A stretch of DNA of 64,000 nucleotides, taken from NCBI GenBank assembly GCA_017479885.1, contig JAFVBR010000002.1, positions 62,001 to 126,000 on the forward strand, written 5' to 3'. The notes below the pieces were generated by a model. It had not been told where the DNA came from and made no database searches. It worked only from the letters and a program-made list of their open reading frames with translations. The stretch is from Paludibacteraceae bacterium. GTDB lineage: Bacteria; Bacteroidota; Bacteroidia; Bacteroidales; Paludibacteraceae. Shown piece after piece: positions 27,109-36,895 of this stretch. The translations under genes were made by a program, and so were the position numbers. Position 1 is the stretch's first letter, and every line of letters starts with the position of its first letter.

Positions 27109-28947
27109 TCAGAATTCCACATTGTCAATCCATCCCGGGTTCTGCGATAGAGCACCGAGTGTCATGGTGCGGTCGGTAAGCGGCACAGGATACAAATAGT
27201 CCTTGTCTTCGTTCCACTGCATTGTCATACCGGAATATGCCACCATATTTCCGGAAGTACCTCCAGTAAGGAAAATATCTTGGTCGAGCACAAGACATGT
27301 TACACCTATTCCTCCGCTTTTCTTTGTTGGAGAGAGCAATATGTTGGCTTTGCCGTCACCTGTCAGGTCGTACTTGCCTTCACCCGGGAAATAGAGTCCG
27401 TAACGCGGCAGAGTGAACAAATGCCCCTCTTTCCAACGCATGATGTCCCAGTAATGGAGTCCCTCGAGCGGAGTCTCAACAAGCCGTTCACGCCGTATCT
27501 CAAGCAGGACACCCTTGTTGGCTGAAGCAGCAAGGACGGGATTCGTAAAGCCATAGCCGTCAGCAGAAGCGAGATAGGTGTCAGGATGTGCGTTTGCTGC
27601 GGCCATGTCAAGATGTGCCACTTTGCCGCGGTCACGAAGCAGATTGACAGTGATATCAAGGTCGCTTTGTGTAAGGGTGCCGAGTTCGGCTTTGGCCTCG
27701 GCATAGTTCAGATATATTTCTGCCAGCCGGAAGATAGGCAAACAACAGATGCTGCCGTCCCACGTGTTGTAGGCAGACTCCATGATGTACTTTATGTACT
27801 TGTAGCCTGTCTGCGACATTGCCAGATTGACAGCATACGTTTTTTCAGCCCCCATCTGGATATAACCCGGAGCATAAATGGTTTGCGACATACGGGCATC
27901 ACGGTTCTTAAAGACATTGAGGTATGTGATAGTGTCAAAACCTGCAACATCGGTGAATGCAGTACCATCCTGCATGAGATAGAGGTCTGCAAAACGTTTG
28001 GTGAAGCCTGTAGCGCGTGCCACTGACCATGCCTGGGCATTGTGCTTCATATCAAGTTCCTTGCTATAGGCACGTGCCCATATTATCTCCTCCGTACGCG
28101 GCACGATTGTGGCAAAGAGATTCCGATAAGGCTCGGTCCCTTCAGTATAAAGAGAGTATCCTCCGTTATTAATGAGTTCAAGAGAAGCCTCGGCACTCAA
28201 TGTCAGCAAATCCTCCCACGGCAACTGAACATTGTAGATGTCGCTACCACCATTGAAAGTGGTTCCTGCATGATACTTGCGGAAAGTGCCTTCAAACAGA
28301 CATGCGCGACTCTTGAGAGCAAGTGCTGTCCAACGGTTGACTTCGTAGGCTGTCTTGACGGAAGGCAACTCCTGAATAGCGGAATCGAGGTCAGCAATAA
28401 TGTTGTTCATCACTACTTCTCTTGAATCCCGAGGTTTGCGAAGGGAGGACTCGTCATCGGCATTTATTACGTTGTAATAGTATGGCACAGCACCGAAATG
28501 CTGCAACATACCGAAGTAGAAATATGCACGGAAGAAATGAGCCACACCCATGTAGTGAGCGCGGGCGGCATCGTCTTCACACTGGTCGGCATTCTCAAGC
28601 AAGGTGTTAATCTTGCGAAGAGTACGCCACGAGTCTTTCTTCCAATAGCTTTCGCCACTGTGAATATCGCGTATTCCATACACCTCATCACACGGGACAG
28701 GAGCAAGAAAATGCTCGCCCTCTTCCTCATACATAGTGCCCGGGGCGGGCAGCAGACGGTAGAAATAGTTGCTGTATTCTTTCAGTGCCGTTTCGGAAGT
28801 GAAGTATGTCTCGGTTGACAACTTGTCTTCCGGATATAGATCCATGTTGCAACTTGTCAGTGAGAACAAACAAACGACAATAGTCGGAATACAAAGTACA
28901 GAAGCCGGAAGACAAAAGCGTGTTTTGTATTGTGATATAGTTTTCAT
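27109..28947 (-). CDS. SusD/RagB-family glycan-binding lipoprotein (PUL 1)
   Basis: 612 residues from the ATG at 28,947, chosen because GAAAGGAGGA, a strong Shine-Dalgarno unusual for this phylum, lies just before it and the lipoprotein signal (LFSLTSCNMDLYP) follows. The tetratricopeptide-like SusD fold is seen in RALKSRACLFEGTF-type helices, IFRLAEIYLNYAEA and IRRERLVETPLEGLHYWDIMRWKEG, all diagnostic. SusD caps the SusC channel and captures glycan. The pair lies 14 bp apart. The substrate is not readable from the sequence; the downstream enzymes suggest a glucosylated glycerophosphate compound. Confidence 0.96.
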   Translation of the reverse strand: MKTISQYKTRFCLPASVLCIPTIVVCLFSLTSCNMDLYPEDKLSTETYFTSETALKEYSNYFYRLLPAPGTMYEEEGEHFLAPVPCDEVYGIRDIHSGESYWKKDSWRTLRKINTLLENADQCEDDAARAHYMGVAHFFRAYFYFGMLQHFGAVPYYYNVINADDESSLRKPRDSREVVMNNIIADLDSAIQELPSVKTAYEVNRWTALALKSRACLFEGTFRKYHAGTTFNGGSDIYNVQLPWEDLLTLSAEASLELINNGGYSLYTEGTEPYRNLFATIVPRTEEIIWARAYSKELDMKHNAQAWSVARATGFTKRFADLYLMQDGTAFTDVAGFDTITYLNVFKNRDARMSQTIYAPGYIQMGAEKTYAVNLAMSQTGYKYIKYIMESAYNTWDGSICCLPIFRLAEIYLNYAEAKAELGTLTQSDLDITVNLLRDRGKVAHLDMAAANAHPDTYLASADGYGFTNPVLAASANKGVLLEIRRERLVETPLEGLHYWDIMRWKEGHLFTLPRYGLYFPGEGKYDLTGDGKANILLSPTKKSGGIGVTCLVLDQDIFLTGGTSGNMVAYSGMTMQWNEDKDYLYPVPLTDRTMTLGALSQNPGWIDNVEF

Positions 28948-28961
28948 ATCTCCTCCTTTCA

Positions 28962-31900
28962 TTAGAATGTGGCAGTTATACCGAATGTGAACGAGCGTGC
29001 AAAACCGTAGGTGATAGCCTGTTGCAGTGCTCCTGCAGATTCGGGGTCGATGCTGCGGCAGTACTTCTGCAGCGGACTCCAATACCACGGGTTTTCAGCC
29101 GAGAAATAGATTCTGAAATCAGAGAACACCCGTTTCCAACAAGGCAGTGTGTAACCGACAGTCACATTCTTCAAGCGCAGATAGCCAATGTTCTGCATAT
29201 AACGATTGTTGGCGGGACCAAGACTGTTTGCCCCTCCCAGTGCCTCGTATGCACGATAGCGCGGGAAATAGGCGTCGGGGTTGTCTTCGCTCCACACGTA
29301 TGACATAAAGTCTTCAGGCATAAATCCCTGATAAGGACGGCTGTAGGGTCCCCAGAATGTGGTTGATTCGTTCATTGGATACCAGTCACGTCTGCCTATA
29401 CCTTGAAAATACAGGCTCAAATCCACTCCATACCAATCAAGACTGAAACGGAAATTATAGTTGTAACGCGGAAGCGAATTACCTATGACATGACGGTCGC
29501 CGGGATTATCGACAGTGCTGTTGCCTGAAGTTATTTTGCCGTCACCGTTTCTGTCAACATATTTCACATCGCCCGGATGCAACCCCGGAGCTTTTGAGTC
29601 AACCACACCGACAATGTCGGTATATACCTCTGAAGAGACGGCATCGACATTGGCAAGGTAGTCGTTCACTTCGTCCCAGTCGCGGAACAAGCCGTCGATG
29701 TCATATCCCCATATTTCTCCCAGAGTCTGACCCTCATAATAGGTGGACAGCAGTTTCTCAGGATTGTTGTACTTGGTGATTTTGGTGGTATAATTACCTA
29801 AACCAAAACTAATCTCATAGTTGAAATCCTTGCCTGCCACTTTGTGTTTGTCACGCCAAGACAAGGCCAGTTCCCAACCCATAGTCCGCATGTCAGCAGA
29901 ATTCTTCTTCGGGTCAGCTGCACCATAGACCGACGGCAAGGCAGTACCTGTATTCAACATTCCTTCTGTATCACGGATATAGATGTCGCCGGTAAAGGAG
30001 AGTCTGTTGCGCAGGAATCCGAGGTCGAGACCTGCATCATAGGTGGTCATCTTCTCCCATGTAAGAGTACCGGCATTGGGGTCGTCTTCGGTTGCATAGG
30101 TAAGAATGGTGGCACCATCGAGGGTGATAGACTGCGCAAAGTTGCCGTCTGTATTGATGGACTGAATATAGTCATAGTAGCCTGTCAGTTGGTTGGCAAG
30201 CTGACCTGCGGACAAACGCAGTTTGGCATTGTCCCACCATCCTTTTACAGGCTCCCAGAACGGTTCTTCCGACATACGCCATCCGAAACTTCCTGCTGGT
30301 GTGACTGCCCAACGATAGCCTTTCGCGAATCGGGAACTCCCGTCAGCACGCACAGACACCTCAAACAGATAGCGTCCTGCCCAGTCATAGTTGACACGTC
30401 CGAAGAAGCCGTTGGAGGCAAATGACTCAACAGTCTCACTGAGGTCTTTCAACTCACCTTTGGCAAAGTTGAAATTGGACAAATCTTCCGTCATAAGGTC
30501 CATTCGTTCCGCCTTTAGAGAGTGATAGCCGTACATTTCTCCGTTGTAACCTGCAGTGAGTGTGAGGTGATGTTTGTCCCATGTAGGATTCCATGTGATA
30601 TAGACATTGTAGTTATGCGTAAGAAAACGTGCTATCTTTTGGTACAGACTGTTCACCGAGCGGAAATTGTCGATATAATCCGTCGTACCCTCCTTTGCAG
30701 AATACGGCACTTTGACAGAACGGTTGAGAATCTGCTGGTAACGCCATGTAAGGCTGTAGTCGGCATTGAGAGTAAGATTCTTGTAGAGGTCGAAACTCAG
30801 ATTGTGCTGCATCACCATCTCGCGGTTGAGATTTTGGTTATTATGCTTGCCATACAAGAGAAGAGCATTCATACCGTCGCCGACAGTTCCCTGACCGGAA
30901 TATATCCACGGATTCAGATAGACACTGCTTCCGTCCGGATTGGTGCTGGGAATATATGCCATTGCATGCAACGATCCTACACGAAACAACTCGCGTGAGG
31001 AGGACGTGCCAGGATAAGTGTATTTCGATGAGAAGAACGAGAAGTTGACACCGTAGCGCATCCAAGGTTTGATTTTGATGTTGAGTTTGGCACGAGTGGA
31101 AAACTGATGCCACTTGTCGGTATTTTGCCTGAACATACCGTCTTCAGTATAATAACGACCTGAAACAAAATAGTTCACCTTGTCGTTACCTCCGCGCAGG
31201 CTGACATTGTAGTCCTGCATAGGACGGATTTCCTTGAAATAGTGGTCGTACCAGTCATAGTTGGCATAGTATTTATATGAGCCGTCAGGCTGTGTGACAA
31301 CCCACGGACGTTCGAGATTTTCTGTTTCATCGTTTATTCGCATCCAGAGCTCTGCATAGTCGGCATCGGTGTATGTGGTCATAGCCGTCTTGGTATGCTG
31401 AAGCATGAAGATGTCGCTTATGTATGCCGACCAGAACCCCTGCGTGATGAAGTCGTGCTCCGTGGTAGGCGATTTCCAGCCTGCCTTGGCATCAACAGTG
31501 ACACGCGGTGCCAGACCCTCACCGCCTGATTTGGTGGTTACAATAATAACACCTGCAGCCGCCTTTGAACCATAGATGGCAGAGGCGGAAGCGTCCTTGA
31601 GTATTGATACTGATTCGATATCATTGCCGTTTACGCGCGAAAGGTCCATCTCCACTCCGTCAACCAGCACTAAAGGTTTGGTTTGTGAGGAGTTGTTGAT
31701 AGAAGCCGCACCACGGATATTGAATTTGTATTCAGCCCCAGGACCTCCTGAATTATTGGTAATGTTCAAAGAGGGGTCCAAACCTTGCAGAGCGGTTGCC
31801 ATGTTGGCTGTAGGTCGTCCGACCACATCCTTGGAACTGACCACTGCCACTGCCCCTGTCATGTTGACTTTTTTCTGGACACCGTAACCTACTACCACCA

Positions 31901-32450
31901 CTTCGTCCAACTCGGAGGTGCTTTCCTTGAGTTGCACACGATAAGAAGAAGAGGCTGAAGTCACACGTTGTTCATAGGTCTCGTAACCGAGATACGAGAT
32001 TTGCAGATACTGTCCGGGGCGCACGTTCTCCAGGAAGAACTTACCATCCAGGTCGGTAACAGTACCGTTCTGAGTACCTTTCACCATCACAGCAGCACCA
32101 ATAACAGGTTGTGAAAGCTGGTCGAGTACGACACCTGAGACGCCTTCAGGATGTTTTTCTTCGTTGGATAATACGATGACATTGTTGTCCATCAGTTGAT
32201 AAACGATGCCTGTTCCTTCAAGCAGTTTCTTGAGAGTCTGCTCAAGTGTGGCATTGCTGAGACTGACACTCACCGTTTTGTCCAGACCGGTGAGCGAAGA
32301 AGAGTTGTAGAAGAAATGCCAGCCTGACATCTCCTCTATCTGCGGCAGTACAGAGCGAATGCTTTTGTTTGTCACATTGAGAGTTATCCCTTGTGCAAAC
32401 AAAGAAGCAGACATTGCAACTGCCAGAAGTAGTAATACAAGCTTTTTCAT
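28962..32450 (-). CDS. SusC/RagA-type TonB-dependent transporter with STN domain (PUL 1)
   Basis: A 1162-residue outer-membrane transporter. Order: signal peptide; STN signalling domain (about 21-100, ITLNVTNKSIRSVL onward); carboxypeptidase-regulatory-like domain (about 104-190); TonB box and plug (LDEVVVVGYGVQKK); 22-strand barrel ending in the aromatic SFTFGITATF. STN domains pass a substrate signal to FecR and an ECF sigma factor, and exactly such a pair lies upstream (35,769-37,429). Its start overlaps the stop of the small lipoprotein gene by one base, implying coupled translation. Confidence 0.97.
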   Translation of the reverse strand: MKKLVLLLLAVAMSASLFAQGITLNVTNKSIRSVLPQIEEMSGWHFFYNSSSLTGLDKTVSVSLSNATLEQTLKKLLEGTGIVYQLMDNNVIVLSNEEKHPEGVSGVVLDQLSQPVIGAAVMVKGTQNGTVTDLDGKFFLENVRPGQYLQISYLGYETYEQRVTSASSSYRVQLKESTSELDEVVVVGYGVQKKVNMTGAVAVVSSKDVVGRPTANMATALQGLDPSLNITNNSGGPGAEYKFNIRGAASINNSSQTKPLVLVDGVEMDLSRVNGNDIESVSILKDASASAIYGSKAAAGVIIVTTKSGGEGLAPRVTVDAKAGWKSPTTEHDFITQGFWSAYISDIFMLQHTKTAMTTYTDADYAELWMRINDETENLERPWVVTQPDGSYKYYANYDWYDHYFKEIRPMQDYNVSLRGGNDKVNYFVSGRYYTEDGMFRQNTDKWHQFSTRAKLNIKIKPWMRYGVNFSFFSSKYTYPGTSSSRELFRVGSLHAMAYIPSTNPDGSSVYLNPWIYSGQGTVGDGMNALLLYGKHNNQNLNREMVMQHNLSFDLYKNLTLNADYSLTWRYQQILNRSVKVPYSAKEGTTDYIDNFRSVNSLYQKIARFLTHNYNVYITWNPTWDKHHLTLTAGYNGEMYGYHSLKAERMDLMTEDLSNFNFAKGELKDLSETVESFASNGFFGRVNYDWAGRYLFEVSVRADGSSRFAKGYRWAVTPAGSFGWRMSEEPFWEPVKGWWDNAKLRLSAGQLANQLTGYYDYIQSINTDGNFAQSITLDGATILTYATEDDPNAGTLTWEKMTTYDAGLDLGFLRNRLSFTGDIYIRDTEGMLNTGTALPSVYGAADPKKNSADMRTMGWELALSWRDKHKVAGKDFNYEISFGLGNYTTKITKYNNPEKLLSTYYEGQTLGEIWGYDIDGLFRDWDEVNDYLANVDAVSSEVYTDIVGVVDSKAPGLHPGDVKYVDRNGDGKITSGNSTVDNPGDRHVIGNSLPRYNYNFRFSLDWYGVDLSLYFQGIGRRDWYPMNESTTFWGPYSRPYQGFMPEDFMSYVWSEDNPDAYFPRYRAYEALGGANSLGPANNRYMQNIGYLRLKNVTVGYTLPCWKRVFSDFRIYFSAENPWYWSPLQKYCRSIDPESAGALQQAITYGFARSFTFGITATF

Positions 32451-32857
32451 TATTCTTCTACTTTAAGAGTTACTTGAATTGTCACAGGCTGAAAGTCCCA
32501 GTTCGGATATTCCAGTCTGCCCCAGAAATATACACGCTGTTCGCCGGCCTCGTCGAGTCCTATCTTCTCGGAAGTGAAGACCAGAAGACCGTCCTTCTCC
32601 TCGGGTGTCTGGAAGTCAACCTGCGTTTTGCCCCGCCACCATGAGGTAGCGAACCAGTAGGTACTCTCTTTCAGGCTTTCGCTCCCGGGAGTGAGCATAC
32701 TGACAGATGCCACCACCGAGTCACCGACGTGATAGACCTCCTGCTGAGGCGAGAGCGTGATGTCGGAGAATGAAGGCAGAGTGACATCCGTCTTGCTGTT
32801 GCATGCAATGAGCACCAGAGGGAAGAGCAACACTGCCGATAGTTTGTTGAGTTTCAT
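32450..32857 (-). CDS. Small Ig-like lipoprotein upstream of susC
   Basis: 135 residues with a lipobox (LVLIACNSK) and a beta-sandwich-like remainder (LSPQQEVYHVGDSVVASVSML ... VTIQVTLKVEE). I do not recognise a named family; the fold resembles small immunoglobulin-like surface proteins. Its stop overlaps the SusC start codon by one base (TAATG arrangement on the minus strand), so it is made in step with the transporter and is probably an accessory surface or periplasmic subunit. Confidence 0.7.
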   Translation of the reverse strand: MKLNKLSAVLLFPLVLIACNSKTDVTLPSFSDITLSPQQEVYHVGDSVVASVSMLTPGSESLKESTYWFATSWWRGKTQVDFQTPEEKDGLLVFTSEKIGLDEAGEQRVYFWGRLEYPNWDFQPVTIQVTLKVEE

Positions 32858-32995
32858 AAGAGTATATTTTGTATATACAATATCGGGAATGGTATTACAA
32901 TGGTATTACTTCAGTAGTACAATTGCATTGATGAGGGTTGCACCCGCCCCCTCCCCTCAGACAGAGGGGAGGGAGAGGGACACAGAATTTCATGT

Positions 32996-35719
32996 TTATC
33001 GTATTTCTGTTCCGAGCAGATTATAGGTTTTTCCTGCACGGAGGATATGGACCTGACCGTTGATGACGACTTTGCGGGCAATGGTTTCGCTCTTCAGTTC
33101 GTCAACAGAAGTTTCAGTGTCTTTATCTGTTTCTACTACAAGAACAGCATCAGCCATAACTGCAGGCAGTGTGTACACACCATCAGCCGGAGTCAGAGCT
33201 TCACCGTTGTAGGTAACAGCCTTGATTTGGTATCCGGTATTGGCAGTAATAACAGCTTGTATGGTAAATCCTTCAGGAACACTTATCTCACCTGCAGGAA
33301 CCTGCTGTTCACCAACGGTGATGACAGCCTCGCCCAAAGTGACAGTGAGTTTGTGCCACGGAAGTTCGTATGCACCGAGATCGATGTGTTGACCCAGGAT
33401 ACGGGCATTGCCCTTGATGTCGGTAGTTCCTTGAGCATAGGTGTCATCGCCGGCATCAAGCAATGGAGACGCGAAAATTAGAGAGAAGTCAGCTTCTGCT
33501 GCATCGGCAAATCCCGGGTCAGTATCTTTGTCAAGGACAATGGTGTTCGTACCGACGGTAGCGTGCACAATAGCATTATTGAGGAAGTATTTGGCAGCAC
33601 GGTCAGATGCATAGGTGGCATGAATCTCCATTTGGTCTGCCTGAATGACATCGCCCGCAGCATTGCCCCAAACTATATTGTTGACAAACTCAGCATCGGA
33701 GTTGACATTCAGACGCACACCGGAACGGTTGGTATTACTCGTGGACTTCTGGTTGTTGCCTACAATAGTGTTGTTGTAGATATAATGAATGCCGGTTTCA
33801 ATTGACAAACCACCGATGGTTTTCGTTGCGACATTGCCGTATATCAGACAGTTAGCCAATGTTGAAGGCTTGGTTCCCGTCATACGTATGCCACCCATGT
33901 CACCACCTGATACATTGTTCCTGATGATACTATTGTACATACCGGCACCATAGTGCAGTTGCACACCGCCTGCGGCGTTATTTGTTGTCGAATTCTCCTC
34001 AATAAGAGAGTTGATTATAATACCGGCTACGCGTGCGCCGCCGCCATGTGTACCTTTATTTCCCTTAATCCAGCAGTCAACGACCAGAGGTTCGGTGCAG
34101 TTGCCTACAGCATTGTTGAACACACCGCCACCGATGCAGTTGCCTGATGTGTAGGTAAAGGTGTTGTTCTGCACAAGACAATGCTTAATCTGTCCGTATG
34201 CCATCAATGCCACACCCGAGCCACCATTATCGGATAATGCAGCTGAAAGCGAGCCGTTCTGAATGGTCAGATTCTCCCAGATTGTAAGTGCAGTGAAGGC
34301 AGCTGGTTGGTTCAGTACACGGCCGTTGGCATCAGCGTCAAGTATAGTGGCATAGTCTGTCTGCTCAGTGAAAGTCTCGTTCCAACCGCCGCTTACATTC
34401 ACGCCTTCCTTCATAGTGAAGTTGCCCTTGTATGTACCGGCCTGCACATAGACAGTAGAACCCGGCTGTGCTGCAGATACGACAGCCTGCAGGTCATCGC
34501 CTGCCTTGACTATAGGCAATTCGTATGCACCGAGGTCAACACTCGTACCGAACACACGCGGATTGCCGTCAATGTCCTCACCGAGAGCGAAAGTCTTGTC
34601 ACCTGCATCAAGCAGCAGACTTGACTTTGCAAGATGCAGGTTCCAGAGGGTAGTATCGGTATTTTCAACATCCACAAAACCCGGGTTGTCAAGAGTGAGA
34701 AGTATGCTGTCAGTACCAATGGCAGTGCCGTAGATAGCATTGTTGGCAATGGCTCCCGTTCCCATTCTTGATGCTACGAGGTCGGTTTGCTTGATATTGA
34801 TGTCGTCACCCACCTGATTTGCCCAGACGATATTGTTTGCGAAAACAGCTTTTGCGGCATTGTCACCACACATGGCACCGCAACGGTGAGGATTGTTAGT
34901 GCTGTTCTGACGGTTGGCGATGATAGTGTTGTTTACCACATTGGAATTACGGGTTGCACCTCCCTGACTCAATCCGCCTATCTGACCATCAGCGAGGTTG
35001 GCATAAATCAGGTTGTTGTAGATTTCGGTATGACCATAGGCACGAACAGCACCCGCATTGCCTGTAGAGTGGTTCAGACGAACTACACAATTCCACATGC
35101 AGCCATGCTGCAGATATATGCCGGCACCGTCAGCACCTGAAATGTTGCGCTCTATAAGTGACTTCTCGATGGTAGCACCAATGCGGACACCACCACCCTG
35201 TTTGCCTGATTTGTTGTTACGAATCCAGCAGTCGGTAATAACGGCTTCTCCGTGTGTGGGCGCGGCTGTGACATTGTGAGCCACACCGCCGCCATAACCG
35301 GTAGTCTGGTTGTTCTGAACAAGGCAGTGCTTGAGTTGGCCAAGACGAGCAAGCCATACACCGCCGCCACCTGTACTTGCGTTCTCATCTTTACCGTTCT
35401 GAATGGTGAGATTCTCCCACACTGTAAGAGTAGTGAAATTATCAGCCTGCGTAAGTACACGTGCCTTCGCATCACCGTCAAGAACAGTGGCGTAGTCTGC
35501 CTGTGAGGTGAAAGTCTCATCCCATCCGCCGATTACCTGCACACCTTCCTTCATAGTGAAGTTACCGGTGAATGTGCCTGCCTGCAGAAGCAATGTGTCG
35601 CCGGCCGAAGCTGCTGTCAGGGCTGCCTGAAGGTCTTCACCTACCTTGACCTGAGTGGTGGCAGCCATCATACATGCACCGGTCATAATGCCGAGTGCCA
35701 TAAAGAAAATTTTTCTCAT
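32996..35719 (-). CDS. Surface protein with two duplicated beta-helix domains and short C-terminal sorting-like motif
   Basis: 907 residues with a signal peptide. Two homologous halves begin at about residues 24 (VKVGEDLQAALTAASAGDTLL) and 404 (VKAGDDLQAVVSAAQPGSTVY); each repeats GNFTMKEGV, WENLTIQNG, KHCLVQNN and a GGG turn, so the gene doubled internally. Each half is a right-handed parallel beta-helix of the pectate-lyase/choice-of-anchor kind. A short beta domain precedes the C-terminal motif ARKVVINGQVHILRAGKTYN, a tail shared by five proteins here and possibly a surface-sorting signal. No catalytic site is identifiable. It lies between fecR and the SusCD genes, so it probably binds or degrades the PUL 1 substrate. 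Confidence 0.75.
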   Translation of the reverse strand: MRKIFFMALGIMTGACMMAATTQVKVGEDLQAALTAASAGDTLLLQAGTFTGNFTMKEGVQVIGGWDETFTSQADYATVLDGDAKARVLTQADNFTTLTVWENLTIQNGKDENASTGGGGVWLARLGQLKHCLVQNNQTTGYGGGVAHNVTAAPTHGEAVITDCWIRNNKSGKQGGGVRIGATIEKSLIERNISGADGAGIYLQHGCMWNCVVRLNHSTGNAGAVRAYGHTEIYNNLIYANLADGQIGGLSQGGATRNSNVVNNTIIANRQNSTNNPHRCGAMCGDNAAKAVFANNIVWANQVGDDINIKQTDLVASRMGTGAIANNAIYGTAIGTDSILLTLDNPGFVDVENTDTTLWNLHLAKSSLLLDAGDKTFALGEDIDGNPRVFGTSVDLGAYELPIVKAGDDLQAVVSAAQPGSTVYVQAGTYKGNFTMKEGVNVSGGWNETFTEQTDYATILDADANGRVLNQPAAFTALTIWENLTIQNGSLSAALSDNGGSGVALMAYGQIKHCLVQNNTFTYTSGNCIGGGVFNNAVGNCTEPLVVDCWIKGNKGTHGGGARVAGIIINSLIEENSTTNNAAGGVQLHYGAGMYNSIIRNNVSGGDMGGIRMTGTKPSTLANCLIYGNVATKTIGGLSIETGIHYIYNNTIVGNNQKSTSNTNRSGVRLNVNSDAEFVNNIVWGNAAGDVIQADQMEIHATYASDRAAKYFLNNAIVHATVGTNTIVLDKDTDPGFADAAEADFSLIFASPLLDAGDDTYAQGTTDIKGNARILGQHIDLGAYELPWHKLTVTLGEAVITVGEQQVPAGEISVPEGFTIQAVITANTGYQIKAVTYNGEALTPADGVYTLPAVMADAVLVVETDKDTETSVDELKSETIARKVVINGQVHILRAGKTYNLLGTEIR

Positions 35720-35768
35720 GATGTTGATAATGTTAAGTTAATATTATGTTGTTTAGAGTGGTTGGTTA

Positions 35769-36731
35769 TCACTTTCTCTCATAGATATATACCACCGTGT
35801 CCTGGTCTATGTGATAGTTCATATTGCTGGCAAGGCAGAGCACATCGAGTACGTTTCTGAGACTTGCCTGCCCGAGATAACCTGTGAAACGCTCTTGCTT
35901 GAGCCGGTCTGAGGTGATAATCATGCTGATATGGTAGTTGCGTGAGAGTTCGGAAGCTATTTCTTCCAGAGTCTGGTCGTTGTATCTTACTTCGCCGGAG
36001 AGCCAGCAAGTGTAGTTGCGGCTATCCACAGCCTGCTTGGACATGGCAAGCGTCTTTTTGTCGAAGACCACCCGGCTGTCAGGTTCCATAGTGACTTCTC
36101 CTCCTGCTGCCGACACTCTGACCTTGCCTTCTGTCAGCACGACAGAGATGCTCTTTTCGTCCTCATAGTTGCGCACATTAAGACTCGTACCGAGGCATGT
36201 GACAGCCACATCGCCTGCCGACACGACGAAGGGGTGTCCGGCATCTTTGGCTACCTGGAAGAACGCCTCACCATCAACCATGACATGACGCTTTCCGTCA
36301 GTGGCAGAACAGTCGTAGGTGATAGTAGTCAGTGCGTTCATTGTCACCTCCGTACCATCCGGCAGAGTGACCTGACTATGTTCGCCAAGAGCAGTCTGCA
36401 CAGTCAGCATTGCGGCAGTAGAGGGCTCTGTACCACCATTGCCAATCATCCACCCTGCGGCTCCGCCTGCAAGCAGACATAGCAGTACGCATGCCGCTGT
36501 CAGCCATTGGCGGACGTGCCGAAAGGAAGGCGGTCCTGCCTGCACATCGGAGTTGATGACATTCTGCAGAACACGTTCTTTCACATTCTGAGGAATCATG
36601 TCCTCAGCAAGCTCCATGTCGGTACGCAACCAACGGGCGACATCGGTGTCGTCCTGCAACCAGCGGAGCAAATGCTCACGCTCTTCCGGCGTGGCTTCTC
36701 CTCTCAAATACTTTTCTGTCAATTCTTTCAT
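35769..36731 (-). CDS. FecR-family anti-sigma factor
   Basis: 320 residues, inner membrane. A cytoplasmic N-terminus (about 1-75, with the paired-residue helix EATPEEREHLLRWLQDD) binds sigma; one membrane span follows (AACVLLCLLAGGAAGWMIG, about 79-97); the periplasmic FecR domain (about 110-215) contains DGTEVTMNALTTITYD; a C-terminal STN-contacting DUF4974-like domain contains YNDQTLEEIASELSRNYHI. It relays the signal from the STN domain of SusC to the ECF factor encoded 164 bp upstream. The arrangement is the standard FecIR/SusC trans-envelope switch. Confidence 0.95.
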   Translation of the reverse strand: MKELTEKYLRGEATPEEREHLLRWLQDDTDVARWLRTDMELAEDMIPQNVKERVLQNVINSDVQAGPPSFRHVRQWLTAACVLLCLLAGGAAGWMIGNGGTEPSTAAMLTVQTALGEHSQVTLPDGTEVTMNALTTITYDCSATDGKRHVMVDGEAFFQVAKDAGHPFVVSAGDVAVTCLGTSLNVRNYEDEKSISVVLTEGKVRVSAAGGEVTMEPDSRVVFDKKTLAMSKQAVDSRNYTCWLSGEVRYNDQTLEEIASELSRNYHISMIITSDRLKQERFTGYLGQASLRNVLDVLCLASNMNYHIDQDTVVYIYERK

Positions 36732-36895
36732 TGTTGTTTCCTCCCACTTTTGCTTTGCTTTCCCGGCAGAGAGACCTCACGGTCCCTGCCGGAGCAAACT
36801 TAAGGTTTAAGCTTTTTTAACACAATCTTTATTTTACCATGAAGTTATTATATTTAAGGTCAACTCTAACCTTTTTACTTCCAATTTTAGTTCAA

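Noticed and set aside
27060..27155. 32-residue N-terminal extension of the beta-helix protein at 25,395
   Set aside because: It would bury the signal peptide that begins at 27,059 and extends into the SusD gene's 3' end; the GTTTAACTT leader motif lies here instead.
28948..29088. 47-residue N-terminal extension of the PUL 1 SusD
   Set aside because: A strong Shine-Dalgarno and the lipoprotein signal mark the start at 28,947; the extension overlaps the SusC 3' end.
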